Origin: Tridacna crocea
Taxonomy: Eukaryota > Mollusca > Bivalvia > Cardiida > Cardiidae
NCBI GenBank assembly: GCA_943736015.1
Contig: OX031058.1
Coordinates: 20,733,001 to 20,797,000 of the forward strand
DNA: 64,000 nt
Reading direction: 5' to 3'
Positions within the stretch are counted from its first letter, which is position 1, and each line of letters starts with the position of its first letter. The position numbers and the translations under genes are program-made. Below are positions 10,830 to 21,222 of the stretch, piece after piece. Below the pieces are notes generated by a model. The model saw only the letters and a program-made list of their open reading frames with translations. It ran no database searches and was not told the DNA's origin.

Positions 10830-12113
10830 TTATTATACGCCCGAAGGGTCGTATTATGTTATACCCCCGGTCGTCCGTCAGTCCGTCCGTCTGTCCGTTA
10901 GCAATTTCTTGTGTGTGCAACTCCTCCTACAGTTTTCATTGGAATTATTTGAAACTTGCCACAATGAATCTCCATGATGTCTAGTTGTGCACCTGGGTCT
11001 TAGAATTTTGATCGCTGTTTGTGTTCCAAAATTATCTGCCCTTGATTTCTGAAATAACCAACTTTTCACTTTGAATTTTTGTTCAGGCCATAACTTCCAT
11101 TCCATAAAAGGTATCAAATTGAAACTACATACACTGATAGAACACATTATGGAGAAGCGCAGTGCACATGAAACATAACTCTGCCACTTTTATTTTTTGA
11201 GTTATTGCCCTTTGTTAATTTTCATTTTTAATTTTTGTCCAGGCCATAACTTCCAAACTATAAAAGCTAATAACCTGCAACTTCAAACACTGATAGAACA
11301 CATTATGGAGAAGTGCAGTGCACATGAACCATAACTCTGCCACCGTTATTTTTTGAGTTACAGGCCTTTGTTAATTTTCAGTTTGAATTTTTGTCCAGGC
11401 CGTAACTTCTAAACTATGAAAGCTATTAACTTGGAACTTCAAACACTGATAGAACACATTGTGGAAAAGTGCTTTGCACATGAACCATAACTGTGCCACT
11501 TTTATAATTTGAGTTATTGCCCTTGATTAATTTTCAGTTTGAATTTTTGTCCAGGCCATAACTTCCAAACTATAAAAGCTAATAGCTTGCAACTTCATAC
11601 ACTGATAGAACACATTATGGAGAAGTGCAGTGCAGATGAACCATAACTCTGTGACCTTTATTTTTTTAGTTATTGCCCTTTGTTAATTTTCAGTTTGAAT
11701 TTTTGTCCAGGCCATAAGTCCCAAACTTTAAAACCTATCATCTTGAAACTTCAAAGACTAATAGAACACATTATGAAGAAGTGCGCTGCACAAGAACCAT
11801 AACTCTGCCATTCTTCTTTTTTAGTTATTGCCCTTTGTTAGTTTTCTCTTTGAATTTTTGTCTGGGCCATAATTTCTAAAATATAAAAGCTATCATCTTG
11901 AACCTTTCAAGACTGATAGAACACCTTGTGGAGAACAGTAATTCACAAAATTTGTAACTGTGCCACCCTTCTTCTTTTAGCTATTGCCCTTTCATATTTT
12001 TCACATATCATGGAGATTAACTACTCTTCACTCATGGCCCTTCTGTCATTTCAACTCATTTCACTGACAAGCCCCTTCGGGCGTATATGCGCCGCTTTGC
12101 AAAGCTCTTGTTT
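10830..12113 (+). repeat. Composite repeat C5, complete
   Basis: Begins with tatacgcccgaagggtcgta and a pyrimidine-rich gtccgtccgtctgtccgt leader. About six tandem units of ~156 bp follow (ccaggccataact near 11240, 11395, 11550, 11707). It ends gggcgtatatgcgcc, then GCTTTGCAAAGC and TCTTGTTTT. The 3' palindrome plus CTTG matches the cap logic of the other composite families. The inverted copy is at 25345-26303. Confidence 0.75.
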
Positions 12114-12236
12114 TAAACATCTTTTCTGGAACTTCCCATCCAATTTTGATGAAACATCAAAGAAATATCCTCATATGGTCCAGTTCAGAATTTCTTGAAA
12201 GAATTCCATTCCTGCAATGTCAACAAAACAGAATTG

Positions 12237-13577
12237 AAAATCTTCTCTGAAACCATAAGGCCTAGGGCTGCCAAAGTTGGCATGTAGCTTTATCCATGTC
12301 TACCAATTATCATAAAATTACAGACCTAGGGTCAAAATTGTTTAACAAGTTTAACATGGGCATATTTAAGGTTTAGAAGTTCTCCTGTACCAAGTTTTGC
12401 ATGTAGCTTTATCATTAGGCCATTACAAAGTGTACCCAAATTATAGCACCTTGGTCAAATCTAGCCCCACACTTGGGGCCATAAGTTTTACTTGGGCTTA
12501 CATAGGAAAAATGAAGATCTTCTTGTACCTAACCGTAACACCTAGGGCTACCAAATATTGCATGTGGCTAAATCTAGTAGGCCTGTACCAGGAGGGCCCA
12601 TATTGTAGCCCTAGTTCTAAATTTGGCCCTACATGGCCTTATGTAGTGTCAAATTTTGCATGTAGCTTTACCTAGTGTGCTTTTTACCCAAAGGGTTTAA
12701 ATTATAGCCCAGGTTTTGCCCCGCCTCAAGGGTAAAAAATTTTACATGTGACCTACGGCTACCAAATTTTGTATGTGTAGTTATCTATGGACTCTCGATT
12801 ATTCAATGACAGCCCTGAGATCTCAAGTGGCCTTGCCCGAAAAAGCCTTACCTGAACATATATAGTGTAGGAAATTTCCTTGTTTCTGACGACCATGAGC
12901 TAAGGTGTAATATCCTATGAGTGTCATCATTTATTAGTCCTACTAAAATTAACCGCACCCCCATGGGCCAATGCTTCAAAGTGTAAATTCTAAAAATTGT
13001 CTTGATTCAAACCATGATAGGTACAAGAGCTACCAAAGTTGGCACACACCTTCATGTTGTACCACTTTTGAATTTGTTCAAAATCTAGCACTGGGTTTTA
13101 CAGGGTCTTTCACCACGTGGAAATTTTTGCGACATGGAAATTTTTGAATATTTGAAAAATGTGTAAATTTTCCTGATTGCAAAGTTTCCCACAAGTATAC
13201 CATCAAATAACTAGCTAATTAAATTTGCAAACATGTGAGCGCTGTATTTTCATAATCAGTAATTCGCATCTTTTTCGAAATGCGTATATATCCAAATACA
13301 GATTACACTGTATAGGAAATGTTGGAAATCTAGTTGTATAGAACTACATTCTAAATCTGTTATTTGTTATGTCGCTTGATCTTGTTAACCTCTACCAAGG
13401 CTTGAGTAATGATAGCTCTGCAGTCAAAAATTGCATTTCTCACTGCATTTATAGAGAAAATTTTGTATGTCTTCTACTCGGTAACCATTTGGCTTAGAAT
13501 TGTAGTGTTCGATATGTAAGGATTCCACTTATCAGCCAGTGGAGCGATACAGGGCCATCATTGCCCTTCTATTTTCC
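12237..13577 (+). repeat. Composite repeat C1, long copy
   Basis: Repeated phrases 'cctagggctaccaaat', 'gcatgtagctttatc' and 'acatgggctta' mark several diverged tandem units. The copy ends in the 3' cap at about 13530-13577 (cagtggagcgatacagggcc, then ATCATTGCCC). Confidence 0.65.
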
Positions 13578-13849
13578 GTTTTACCCTCTTTTTGATCTGT
13601 ACCTTGATTTATCTAAAATTTGAACTTCGGAAATAAAGTTATAGCATTTGTAAACAGGAGTTCAGTTTTTGTTTTAAGGAAATAGAGGTATCATTACTAC
13701 TTGAATATTGAACTTTTCATTCCAATATTAACCATTTTTAGCTCACGTTAGCACGAAATCGTTTGCTCTTGGGCTGTTTTTTGACCTTTGTTGTGCAGTC
13801 GTCAACAGGTAGCTTGTGTGCACTTCGGATGCCATTTATATTAGATACC

Positions 13850-15300
13850 CATGAGATTTTATCAGAATGTTTGTCTTGATATTAAGTTGGACAAGTTCGA
13901 AATTCGGTCTTATTTGGTAGGGAAAAAAAAAAGGTCACAAGGTCAAGTTGTGTGCACCGAAAAGACCGTATTTTCGGTCGGATGCTTATGGAAATCTAGG
14001 GGGAATCACATTTTCAGTTGGATACTCATAATGATTTGTCCATGTTTATCTTGATGATATCTTGGACTAGTCTAAATTTTGGTTACGTCGAATCAAAAGA
14101 TAGATTTGTTAACTCATTACCACACAATCCCTACTTTTGACGACTATGAGAAAGAAGCCCGTAGAAAACATTGTAGGAAAAGGAGAAAATGCTGAAAACC
14201 AGCATTTTCTCCTTTTTCCCACCATGTTTTCTACTCTTCACAAAACAAATTTCAAATTTTCAGTCACTTTTATTTTTGTCGTCTGCAAATGCTTTCGATT
14301 TGGACAAGCCTAAAATATTGTCGTTTTGTAACCAGTTCAACAAAATCGGGGGGAAAAAACCTGTACTGCATGTATCTGTATGCCCTATTTTTGTTATGGG
14401 AGTTTTCTTGGGCAAGACACTCTAGAGCCCTGTTCTAGTGCTGAGTTAACTTGGAAAACACATGAATATGTGCCCTGATGCTGGACGCTGCTGAAACATG
14501 GCAACAATGTTTTACTTTATTACATCTCGGTGAAAGTAGAAATTGGATCACTTGGGGTCAACAAGTAGCTCTATGAACGAAATCCTAGAAAAACCTTGTC
14601 TGCTCGCTGGATGCCAAATTTTCAGCCTGATACTCATGAAACTAATAGTCAGAATTTATGACGTCTAGGTTAATTTTGAAATTTATGTACCTTAGGTAAA
14701 AACTAGGTCACTGGACAAAATCTTTGAAAAGGTTTTTCCCCGCTCTAGAGGCTACAGTTCAGTCCGACACTGAAAACGCAATCAGAACGTTTGTCTTGGT
14801 AACCTGGACTCTTTTGAAATTGGGTCACTTCAGGTCAAAAGGGGTCAAATCTTTAAAAAAAAAAAAAAAAAAGAAACCTTTGTGTGCATCGTAGAGGTCA
14901 TGTGGTCTGCCTGATTCCAGTGAAACTTGACCAGAATGTTTGTCTTGATGTCCATGATATCGTGGGAAAAAAAAACTGACGTTGGGTTATGCAGGGTCAA
15001 AAATTAGATCACTGCGCCACATCTTAAAAAAGATATTTTATGCAGTCTAGAGGCCACATTTTCAACCTGATAATTATAAAGCATGATCAGAATATTTTCC
15101 GGGATATCTTGGACAAACAGTAGATCACTTACACCCATATCATGTCTTTTACATAATCACAACGAGAATCTTTTCAGCTTTTTATGTACTAGATTACTAT
15201 TTCAGGTGATTGCTCTAGGGCCATTAGTCCTTTTATTGATATCTCGAAAAAGTTCGAAATTGGTCACAAAGTTGTACTCTCGGATGATGATTTTTAGCCT
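13850..15300 (+). repeat. Composite repeat C4, plus orientation
   Basis: Diverged units with 'cagaatgtttgtcttgat', 'aggtcactgg', 'tctagaggccacattttca'. Split by a family P MITE at 14109-14340. Ends are eroded; no 3' cap was found. Confidence 0.55.
14109..14340 (+). mobile_element. Family P MITE, near full length
   Basis: Starts TTAACTCATTACCACACAAT. Both palindrome arms are present (aaaatgctgaaaaccagcatttt at the centre), followed by the right arm of the CTTCACAAAACAAATTTC subtype. The right TTAA has decayed to TTCAA. Inserted in a C4 composite repeat. Confidence 0.85.
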
Positions 15301-15398
15301 TTGTTGACAAACACAATATAATAAATACATAGCAGGTATTATTATTAATAAGACCGGTTACATGCATTGCTTAATTACATACACAGTACAATGGCAGG

Positions 15399-15623
15399 GC
15401 TCCAGATAAAGGGAGTAAACATTTGATTTTGAAATTGGAAAAAAAAAATCTTCACCATACCCTACGTTGTGGGTACCCATTAGAATCGTCTCTTCGAGAC
15501 GATTCTAATGAGTACCCACAACATAGGGTTTGAAACCCACAACATAGGGTTTGAAACCCACAACATAGGGTTTGAAAGAGAAATAAAGGATTAAGAATAC
15601 CACCATTCTCCCTTATCTGGAGC
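15399..15623. mobile_element. Small element with GCTCCAGATAA inverted ends, hairpin and 21-bp tandem repeat
   Basis: Outer inverted ends are GCTCCAGATAAAGGGAG (15399-15415) and CTCCCTTATCTGGAGC (15608-15623). Inside is a 34-bp hairpin, arms 15459-15492 and 15496-15529 with a 3-nt turn and two mismatches. Three copies of a 21-bp unit (acccacaacatagggtttga) follow from 15514 to 15576; the unit equals the outer end of the hairpin arm. Class unknown. Confidence 0.65.
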
Positions 15624-15748
15624 TATGCAATGGGCACCTCCGTAGAAAGGAATACTTGTTTCCCCTATTATCATGAAGTCAGTCGATCGTAAGAAAGGCA
15701 TTACCATCGTCTAATAGAAACACCTCTTTGGTAAATTGACGTCATTTT

Positions 15749-15967
15749 GGTACACAATGACGTTTTCATTGTGATGTACTATGCTCTCTCCATGGCAAAC
15801 ATAACGCATGTACTCGATGTGTATTTCTTAACAAATTAATCGTCAATGTTGGTACACAATGACGTTTTCATTGTGATGTACTATGCTCTTTCCATGGCCA
15901 ACATTGACGATTAATTTGTTAAGAAATACACATTACAATGTGAACTTTCTCGAGTACATGCGTTATG
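15749..15967. repeat. Direct plus inverted repeat complex
   Basis: A ~46-bp direct repeat beginning ggtacacaatgacgttttca lies at 15749-15796 and 15851-15898. A ~53-bp inverted repeat has its left arm at 15800-15852 and right arm at 15898-15967; the right arm carries an extra ~16 nt. The right arm contains the last bases and stop codon of the minus-strand frame 15963-16220, so the left arm is an inverted copy of that gene's 3' end. Confidence 0.65.
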
Positions 15968-16220
15968 TTCTTAAAGCATAGGGCACCGTTTGCCGAATCG
16001 GTACGATTTGAGCTATGGAAGGCGTGGTTACACGATTCTCATTAAGATGCCCTTTCCTTAAAAACACGTCTGTGGTGTCTGGCTTGAGATTGTAGTCATT
16101 TTGACCGCAAATAACCCCAGAGGAAGATTTTCGGAAAACAACTTTGTTCCATCGCTTTGAAAGAAGTCCTCTACATTGCCAAACACCTAGTCTATGCCGG
16201 GTGAGCATTGAAGCACACAC
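15963..16220 (-). CDS. Short unknown protein, 85 aa
   Basis: An open frame with coding flavour but no recognised family. It is rich in Arg and Lys (HRLGVWQCRGLLSKRWNK near the start) and carries Y-N-L-K-P-D-T-T-D-V-F-L in the middle. A similar peptide, Y-N-P-K-P-D-S-T-D-I-L-L, is encoded on the opposite strand at 16368-16403. The start may be the first Met (16218-16220) or the second Met four codons later. No splice sites were needed. It could be a small gene or one half of a broken inverted duplicate. Confidence 0.4.
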   Translation of the reverse strand: MCASMLTRHRLGVWQCRGLLSKRWNKVVFRKSSSGVICGQNDYNLKPDTTDVFLRKGHLNENRVTTPSIAQIVPIRQTVPYALRT

Positions 16221-16254
16221 ATCTTATACTGTGACAGACTTTTTATGCTATGCA

Positions 16255-16401
16255 TTCGGAGAAGTTGACATGGAGACGATATCTGGGAATAAAACATTGC
16301 GGAATATTGTGCTATGTGCCCAGTCTCGACCTCAACCGGTGCGACTTCATCGATTTAAAGTCAAGGTTTACAATCCCAAACCAGACAGTACAGACATACT
16401 G
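16255..16401 (+). pseudogene. Coding-like fragment cut by a family P MITE
   Basis: The plus-strand frame encodes KTLRNIVLCAQSRPQPVRLH and then VKVYNPKPDSTDILL before running into a TTAA-ended MITE at 16402. The last ~12 residues resemble the middle of the oppositely oriented 15963-16220 frame (about 28 of 36 bases match by eye). I read it as a fragment of a related gene truncated at the MITE; the left limit is not defined. Confidence 0.3.
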
Positions 16402-16627
16402 TTAACCCATTACCAAACAACATTTTAGACTGGTCCAAATTGGAAGCATTTGCTGACGACAATTCAACTCTTGCTGAAAAGATGATTTCTGTCTATGATA
16501 GGGTAGAAAACATTGTGAGAAAAGGAGAAAATGCTGGCTACCAGCATTTTCTCCTTTTCCCACAATGTTTTCAAAAGGCTACCATTCCAGACCCGTAAAA
16601 ACCAGGGATTGTTTGGGAGAGGGTTAA
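16402..16627 (-). mobile_element. Family P MITE, full length, both TTAA ends
   Basis: TTAACCCATTACCAAACAAC at the left and GGGTTAA at the right. The palindrome arms are nearly perfect (centre ggctacc). The right-arm subtype is the one with gatgatttctgtctatgata. It truncates the coding-like fragment on its left. Confidence 0.9.
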
Positions 16628-17632
16628 AGAACATTTAACATGAAATCAAATAGACTGATATTGGAATGTATGCTAAAGTGATCGACAATTCCATTCTGCA
16701 TGTTAGACATGGAAGAGGCATAGAAGGCTGTCATATTGAAGACGTCTTTTAAAACCAAAACGACACCATTACAAAAAATATACTCCTGATTTGAAATCTG
16801 TATAAAAGTGCATAATGTAATGAAAACTGATTGAAATTATAACAAGGGAAATAATTAATATATACATGTATATTATATTATTATCCCTCTTTCTGGAATT
16901 AGAAGCCATATCGTAAATGTACAAATATATAAGTGTTACGAGTACAGTCAGTATTCACTGACTTATAAACTTCTTTCTTTGCTATTCGTATTACAGAATT
17001 CAAATAATCGTAATTTGGCCTAACATTATCTTAAAACAGACTTCTTGATTACGTTTTCTGTTGTAAAGGAACCCTACTCACAACAATTCGCTTTTCAAAT
17101 ATTTTCCTCTGTTTTTCTATGGTTTCATTTTCATAACGAAGTTAAAATCGTTAAATTGATTGCACTTGGGCTTTTAGTCCTTGGGAACTCCCAAGTTTTA
17201 TGCTATGCCAGAGCAACCTTAGATTTTGCACGGCCTCAGAGGATAACGCTCTTCTCTAAATCACAGTTACTGTCAATTTTGCGACGATAGGTATATTCTT
17301 TTAGCCCATCTTTGTTTTTGGTCAGACGTTTGTCCGCTTTTGTACAACGCCAACCGCAAGTGATTGGTGAATCTATGACAAAAAAAATAACATCAATTAT
17401 TACAAAAAGAATGGCAAATGTCAAAATGCAGTTGTTGAAAACCAATAGATTTTAGCTCTGATACCCGTGACTTCTTTCATCTTTTTTCCCCTGTATTTTT
17501 ACGAAGTACCGCCTGTCGTGAAATAATCTTTTAAAATATTTCAATAGCGAACGACTTGTGAACGAACACTTGTCTAAAATTATGGAGTATCGATAGTAAT
17601 TGTCTGCGACAATCTAGTTTTAAAACACACAG
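16628..17632. other. Intergenic, nothing recognised
   Basis: About 1 kb of AT-rich sequence downstream of the orphan gene 17858-19144. No exon, no inverted ends and no tandem structure was seen. Confidence 0.4.
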
Positions 17633-17861
17633 TTAACCCATTACCACACACTCCCTACTTTTGACGCCCTTGAGAAAGAAGCCTTTTGAAAACACTTTGG
17701 GAAAAGGAGAAAATGCTGGTAACCAGCATTTTCTCCTTTTCCCACAGTGTTTTCTACCCTTCCCAGAACAAATTTCTATTTTTCAGTCACCTTTATTTTG
17801 TCGTCTGCAAATGCTTTCAATTTGGACCAGTCTAAAATTTTCTCGTGCGGTAAAGAGTTAA
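17633..17861 (+). mobile_element. Family P MITE ending on a stop codon
   Basis: TTAA at 17633-17636 and at 17858-17861, with the full palindrome and right arm. The right-hand TTAA supplies the TAA stop (read on the minus strand) of the 428-aa gene 17858-19144. Because piggyBac-type insertion duplicates a pre-existing TTAA, the stop was already there; the insertion moved only the 3' untranslated region away. Confidence 0.9.
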
Positions 17862-19144
17862 ACAAGAACTGAAACTGGTGTGTTATAATGAGGAGCTAGC
17901 CGCTCTTCCATGATGGGTGTACCATAGTGTTTTAGATAAGTACTGTAGTTCTTGCGGAAAGCCACAGGAAGACTTGATTTATTTAACACTTTCTTTGAGA
18001 TAGCACTTTGCATGTTTAATCCGAAAGCCGTTTTCGTATACTGTCTGGCACTTTTAGCGTGCTCTCTCTCCGTGTCGGAACGAACTCGGTTAACTTCCGC
18101 CAGTAACACTGGGACATGGGTGTAGGAGCGTTCCAAACCAGTAGTTTTCGTCTGCTGAGGCCGTCTCTTGTCTCTACCTTCCGTCTTTCGTTGCATGGAC
18201 TGTTGGAAACTTTTTGTAGCTTCCTCTCTTGTTCTAAAAATACCTTCTGCGAGACAGCTTTTCTGTCTTTTCGAAATGTCAGGTGTTCTAAGGTCACCAG
18301 GTGCTGTGCCTTTGATTCTGTTTCGGACAGAGCTGCGATTTGTGTCATTCAAAACATCGGTATCACTAGGAAGTGATCTCAAGTTTAGATTTATGTCATC
18401 CAAAGGAACACAGTTTTTGTTACTTTTCTCACTGGCTGTCATTCTCGGAACTACTTTTTCCTGACAACTTGCCACCGGGTGGTGTGCTTCCCGAGTTGGA
18501 GGTGGTGGCGGATGTACAGAAAGTCTTGTATCTTCTCTGTAATATTCTCGTTGAACTGGTTTTGGCGCACTTGTATGAATTCGTCTTAAGTTAGTATTAA
18601 TTGTTTCTCTCACTGCTATCGGATCAGCAGACTGAACATCACGTTTCACACCTTTTTCAGGATATACATTTTGTCCCAAAAGTTTCACCTCTGTAAGGGA
18701 CCTTTGAAAACTCAAACGGTAACCATAAAAACCGGTCACCGTTGGAAGTTTGGTTGACGCGTCCTGCGACCAAAACAACATATGCGGTCGAATATCCGAG
18801 GTAATTGGAAGTCTTTGACCTGCAACCTTGATTTCGGGAACTTCTTCGGGCATTTTATCACAACTTTCCATCGATCCAAAATGGGTTTGCACCTGTGGTG
18901 TTGTCGGGCCAAGTAAATGCTCACACTGGGAGTTCACACTTTTTCGAATTTCCAACACCTCCTTTCTAAGCATCACCACTAAACGTTTTTGTTGTGTAAT
19001 TTCATTGTTTATATTGTACAGACTATATTTCAGTTTACTATCTATATTATCCAGGTTCCGTTTTAACAGTCTATCTTCAAGAGCGTTTCTGTTCCGTGCT
19101 TTAGTAAAATTCTCTAGCAGTCGGCCTTTTTCTTTGTTGCCCAT
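17858..19144 (-). CDS. Orphan single-exon protein, 428 aa
   Basis: A long uninterrupted frame with an in-frame stop 12 codons upstream of the ATG, so the N-terminus is secure. Residues 1-75 are charged and helical (MGNKEKGRLLENFTKARNRN, then L-R-K-E-V-L-E-I-R-K) and look like a coiled coil. The centre is hydrophilic and probably disordered, with a five-proline run (H-P-P-P-P-P-T-R-E). The C-terminal part is basic and ends PHYNTPVSVLV. No signal peptide, membrane segment or known domain is visible. The intronless layout fits a retrogene or a lineage-specific gene. The TAA stop lies inside the TTAA target of a MITE. Function unknown. Confidence 0.75.
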   Translation of the reverse strand: MGNKEKGRLLENFTKARNRNALEDRLLKRNLDNIDSKLKYSLYNINNEITQQKRLVVMLRKEVLEIRKSVNSQCEHLLGPTTPQVQTHFGSMESCDKMPEEVPEIKVAGQRLPITSDIRPHMLFWSQDASTKLPTVTGFYGYRLSFQRSLTEVKLLGQNVYPEKGVKRDVQSADPIAVRETINTNLRRIHTSAPKPVQREYYREDTRLSVHPPPPPTREAHHPVASCQEKVVPRMTASEKSNKNCVPLDDINLNLRSLPSDTDVLNDTNRSSVRNRIKGTAPGDLRTPDISKRQKSCLAEGIFRTREEATKSFQQSMQRKTEGRDKRRPQQTKTTGLERSYTHVPVLLAEVNRVRSDTEREHAKSARQYTKTAFGLNMQSAISKKVLNKSSLPVAFRKNYSTYLKHYGTPIMEERLAPHYNTPVSVLV

Positions 19145-19225
19145 GCTTTGATCCTCGGTTATCGACTTTTGTATAACTTAGATACCTGGACATTGAGCGC
19201 ATAATCCGGTTAATGTCTTAATCTC

Positions 19226-19454
19226 TTAATCCATTACTACACAGTCCGAATTTCAACGACCCTTTTTAAAGAACTCGTTTTGGAGTATCGAGGAAAACAG
19301 AAATTATTAGTAACAATCTTTTTTTTTCCCTTTTCTGACAGCGTTTTGTACCTTTTCAAAGACAATTATGCCTAATTTATTCACTTTTGATTAGTTGTAT
19401 TCAAATACTTCAGATTAGTAAAGTGCACAGTTTTGCCCTTTGGCAAAGAGTTAG
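19226..19454 (+). mobile_element. Family P MITE, diverged
   Basis: Starts TTAATCCATTACTACACAGT and ends ggcaaagagttag. Palindrome arms are heavily mutated. It lies 80 bp upstream of the orphan gene's start codon. Confidence 0.7.
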
Positions 19455-19514
19455 ATCTAATATGTTACCCGTACCTATATCCGTAACAAAATAACTAACT
19501 GCAATCCCCCATAG

Positions 19515-19706
19515 TTAACTCTTTACCAAACGATAATATTTTAGACTGGTTCAAAATGAAAGCATTTGCAGATGACAAAATAAAAGTGACTGAAAATTTG
19601 AAATTTGTTTGTGAGGGGTAGAAAACATTGTGGGGTAGAAAACAATGTTTTCTAAAGGCGTTATTCTCAGGGTGGTCAAAAGAGGGATTATGTGGTAATG
19701 GGTTAA
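19515..19706 (-). mobile_element. Family P MITE lacking most of its palindrome
   Basis: Both TTAA ends are intact (ttaactctttaccaaacg; gtggtaatgggttaa). The centre is reduced to gtagaaaacattgtggggta followed by gaaaacaatgttttct, about 40 bp shorter than the consensus. Confidence 0.8.
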
Positions 19707-19713
19707 GAGCGAT

Positions 19714-19875
19714 TAACCTAACTCAAAAATTGAAACTGTTTGTTGCAGGATAGTAAATATTGTGGGAAAAGGAGAAAATGCTTGATACCAGCATTTTGGT
19801 CCTTTTTCGAAAATGATTTAAAAGGGCTTGTATCTCAGGGTCGTAAAAGCCAGGCATTGTTTGGCAAAGGGTTAA
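19714..19875 (-). mobile_element. Family P MITE, 5'-truncated
   Basis: Follows the previous copy by 8 bp. The outer ~60 bp of the left arm are missing; palindrome and right end (tttggcaaagggttaa) are present. Confidence 0.7.
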
Positions 19876-19937
19876 AAACATCGTATATAAAGAAGCGTTT
19901 TGCTTGTAACTCGCAATCGTACCTTTCCTTACGATGT

Positions 19938-20010
19938 TAATAATAATAATGATAATAATAATGATAATAATAATAATATTCTCCACCACACACGAACACA
20001 CACACACACA
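19938..20010. repeat. Microsatellites (AAT)n and (CA)n
   Basis: Imperfect TAA/TGA triplet run at 19938-19977 and an ACAC run to about 20010. Confidence 0.8.
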
Positions 20011-20067
20011 TCTTATTCTTAAATATTTTTCTATATTTTTGTAGTTTGTTCATGTTATTGGAAGAGT

Positions 20068-20298
20068 ATAACCCTTTACCACACCATCCCGACTTTTAAC
20101 ACCTCTGTGAAAGAAACCTTTTGAAAACATTGAGGGGAAAGGAGAAAATGCTGGTAGCCAGCATTCCTTCAAGTTTCCAAAATGTTTTCTTCCCTTCCTA
20201 AAACAAATTTCAATTCTTTAGTAACATTTATTTTGTCGTCTGCAAATCCTTTCAGTTTGAACCAATCTAAAAATTTGTCGTTTGGTAAAGAGCGGTTA
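20068..20298 (+). mobile_element. Family P MITE
   Basis: Left end ataaccctttaccacaccat, right end tgtcgtttggtaaagagcgg; both TTAA have decayed. The right half of the palindrome is mutated. Confidence 0.8.
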
Positions 20299-20632
20299 TA
20301 GGTTTGCCCCTGGAAAGCAAAACAGATGAACTGTGCTCTGGCAGAAGAGGGCTTAATGAGACTCCGTGACCATGTATCCAGCACGAATCTATAAAATTCA
20401 GTTCGTCTGCATGTCGACTGAATCATAAGGTACAATTGCCCTTGAAAATTCAAATTCACAAATGCAAAAAATATCGACTCATACCATCCTGCGCGGACTG
20501 CCCAGACTGACATAGATAGGTATTTTGTGGAGATGCGTGAAAATCCCGTTTTCTTACAGAGAATTGTTCGGGTGTAATGGAACATTTTCAGTTCAGAAAA
20601 AATAGGCAATATTCGTTTTTCTTAAACGGTGT
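20299..20632. other. Spacer between MITEs, open minus-strand frame
   Basis: A 146-codon minus-strand frame crosses this spacer and runs into the flanking MITE. The spacer-encoded part has no family likeness and no splice sites, so I do not call it a gene. Confidence 0.3.
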
Positions 20633-20982
20633 TTAAGACTTTTGACGCCCCTGTGAAAGAAGCCTTTTGAAAACACCATAGGAAAAGGAGAAAATGCTGG
20701 TAACCAGTAAAAGAAACTCCAGAAAAGCATAGATAGGTGCACTGACCGCCGCGATATAATTGAAATGATGTTGAAAACGGCGTTAAACACCATACAATTA
20801 ATCAAACATAACCCCCTTTTTTACCATTCGGTTTAGCCAATCAGAAGTTCTATTACTTTCACAGTTAGAAAATCTCGAAGAGTAAGACAAAGAATGTTCT
20901 TAAGAATGGTTGGTGAATACGGACACTGGTCTTACTTTCAATTTGGTCCAGTCTAAAATTTTCTCGTGTGGTAAACACTTAA
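20633..20982 (+). mobile_element. Family P MITE split by a ~220-bp insertion
   Basis: The left half 20633-20708 (TTAAGACTTTTGACGCCCCT to ctggtaaccag) and right end 20933-20982 (caatttggtccagtctaaaa to cacttaa) are separated by foreign sequence. That sequence contains aacggcgttaaacaccatac, a phrase seen in molluscan SINE-like repeats. Confidence 0.65.
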
Positions 20983-21004
20983 TGATTCCGAATCAGTGTG
21001 CCAC

Positions 21005-21222
21005 TCAACCTTTTGTCAAGCTATCCCATGTTTTAACAAACTTATAAGAGGGCGTTCGAAAACATCGTAGAAAAAGTGATAATATACTCGTACACAGTTT
21101 TTTCTTCTTCTCCTGCCCTCTCTTGCTCTAATCTCACGATTTTTACCACATTAAATGTTTCGTTTGAATTTGCTTCAATTTGAACTGGTCCAAAATTTTG
21201 TAACCTGCTGTGAAAAGAGTGA
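21005..21222 (+). mobile_element. Family P MITE, very diverged
   Basis: Keeps the order ccttttgtcaagctatccca, gttcgaaaacatcgtag, ttcaatttgaactggtccaa. Ends are eroded. Confidence 0.5.

Noticed and set aside
10878..11147. Open frames over the gtccgtccgtctgtccgt stretch
   Set aside because: They translate the leader of a C5 composite repeat and recur in the inverted copy at 26065-26268.
20169..20609. 146-codon minus-strand open frame
   Set aside because: Its C-terminal third is translated family P MITE sequence; the rest has no likeness to a protein family.
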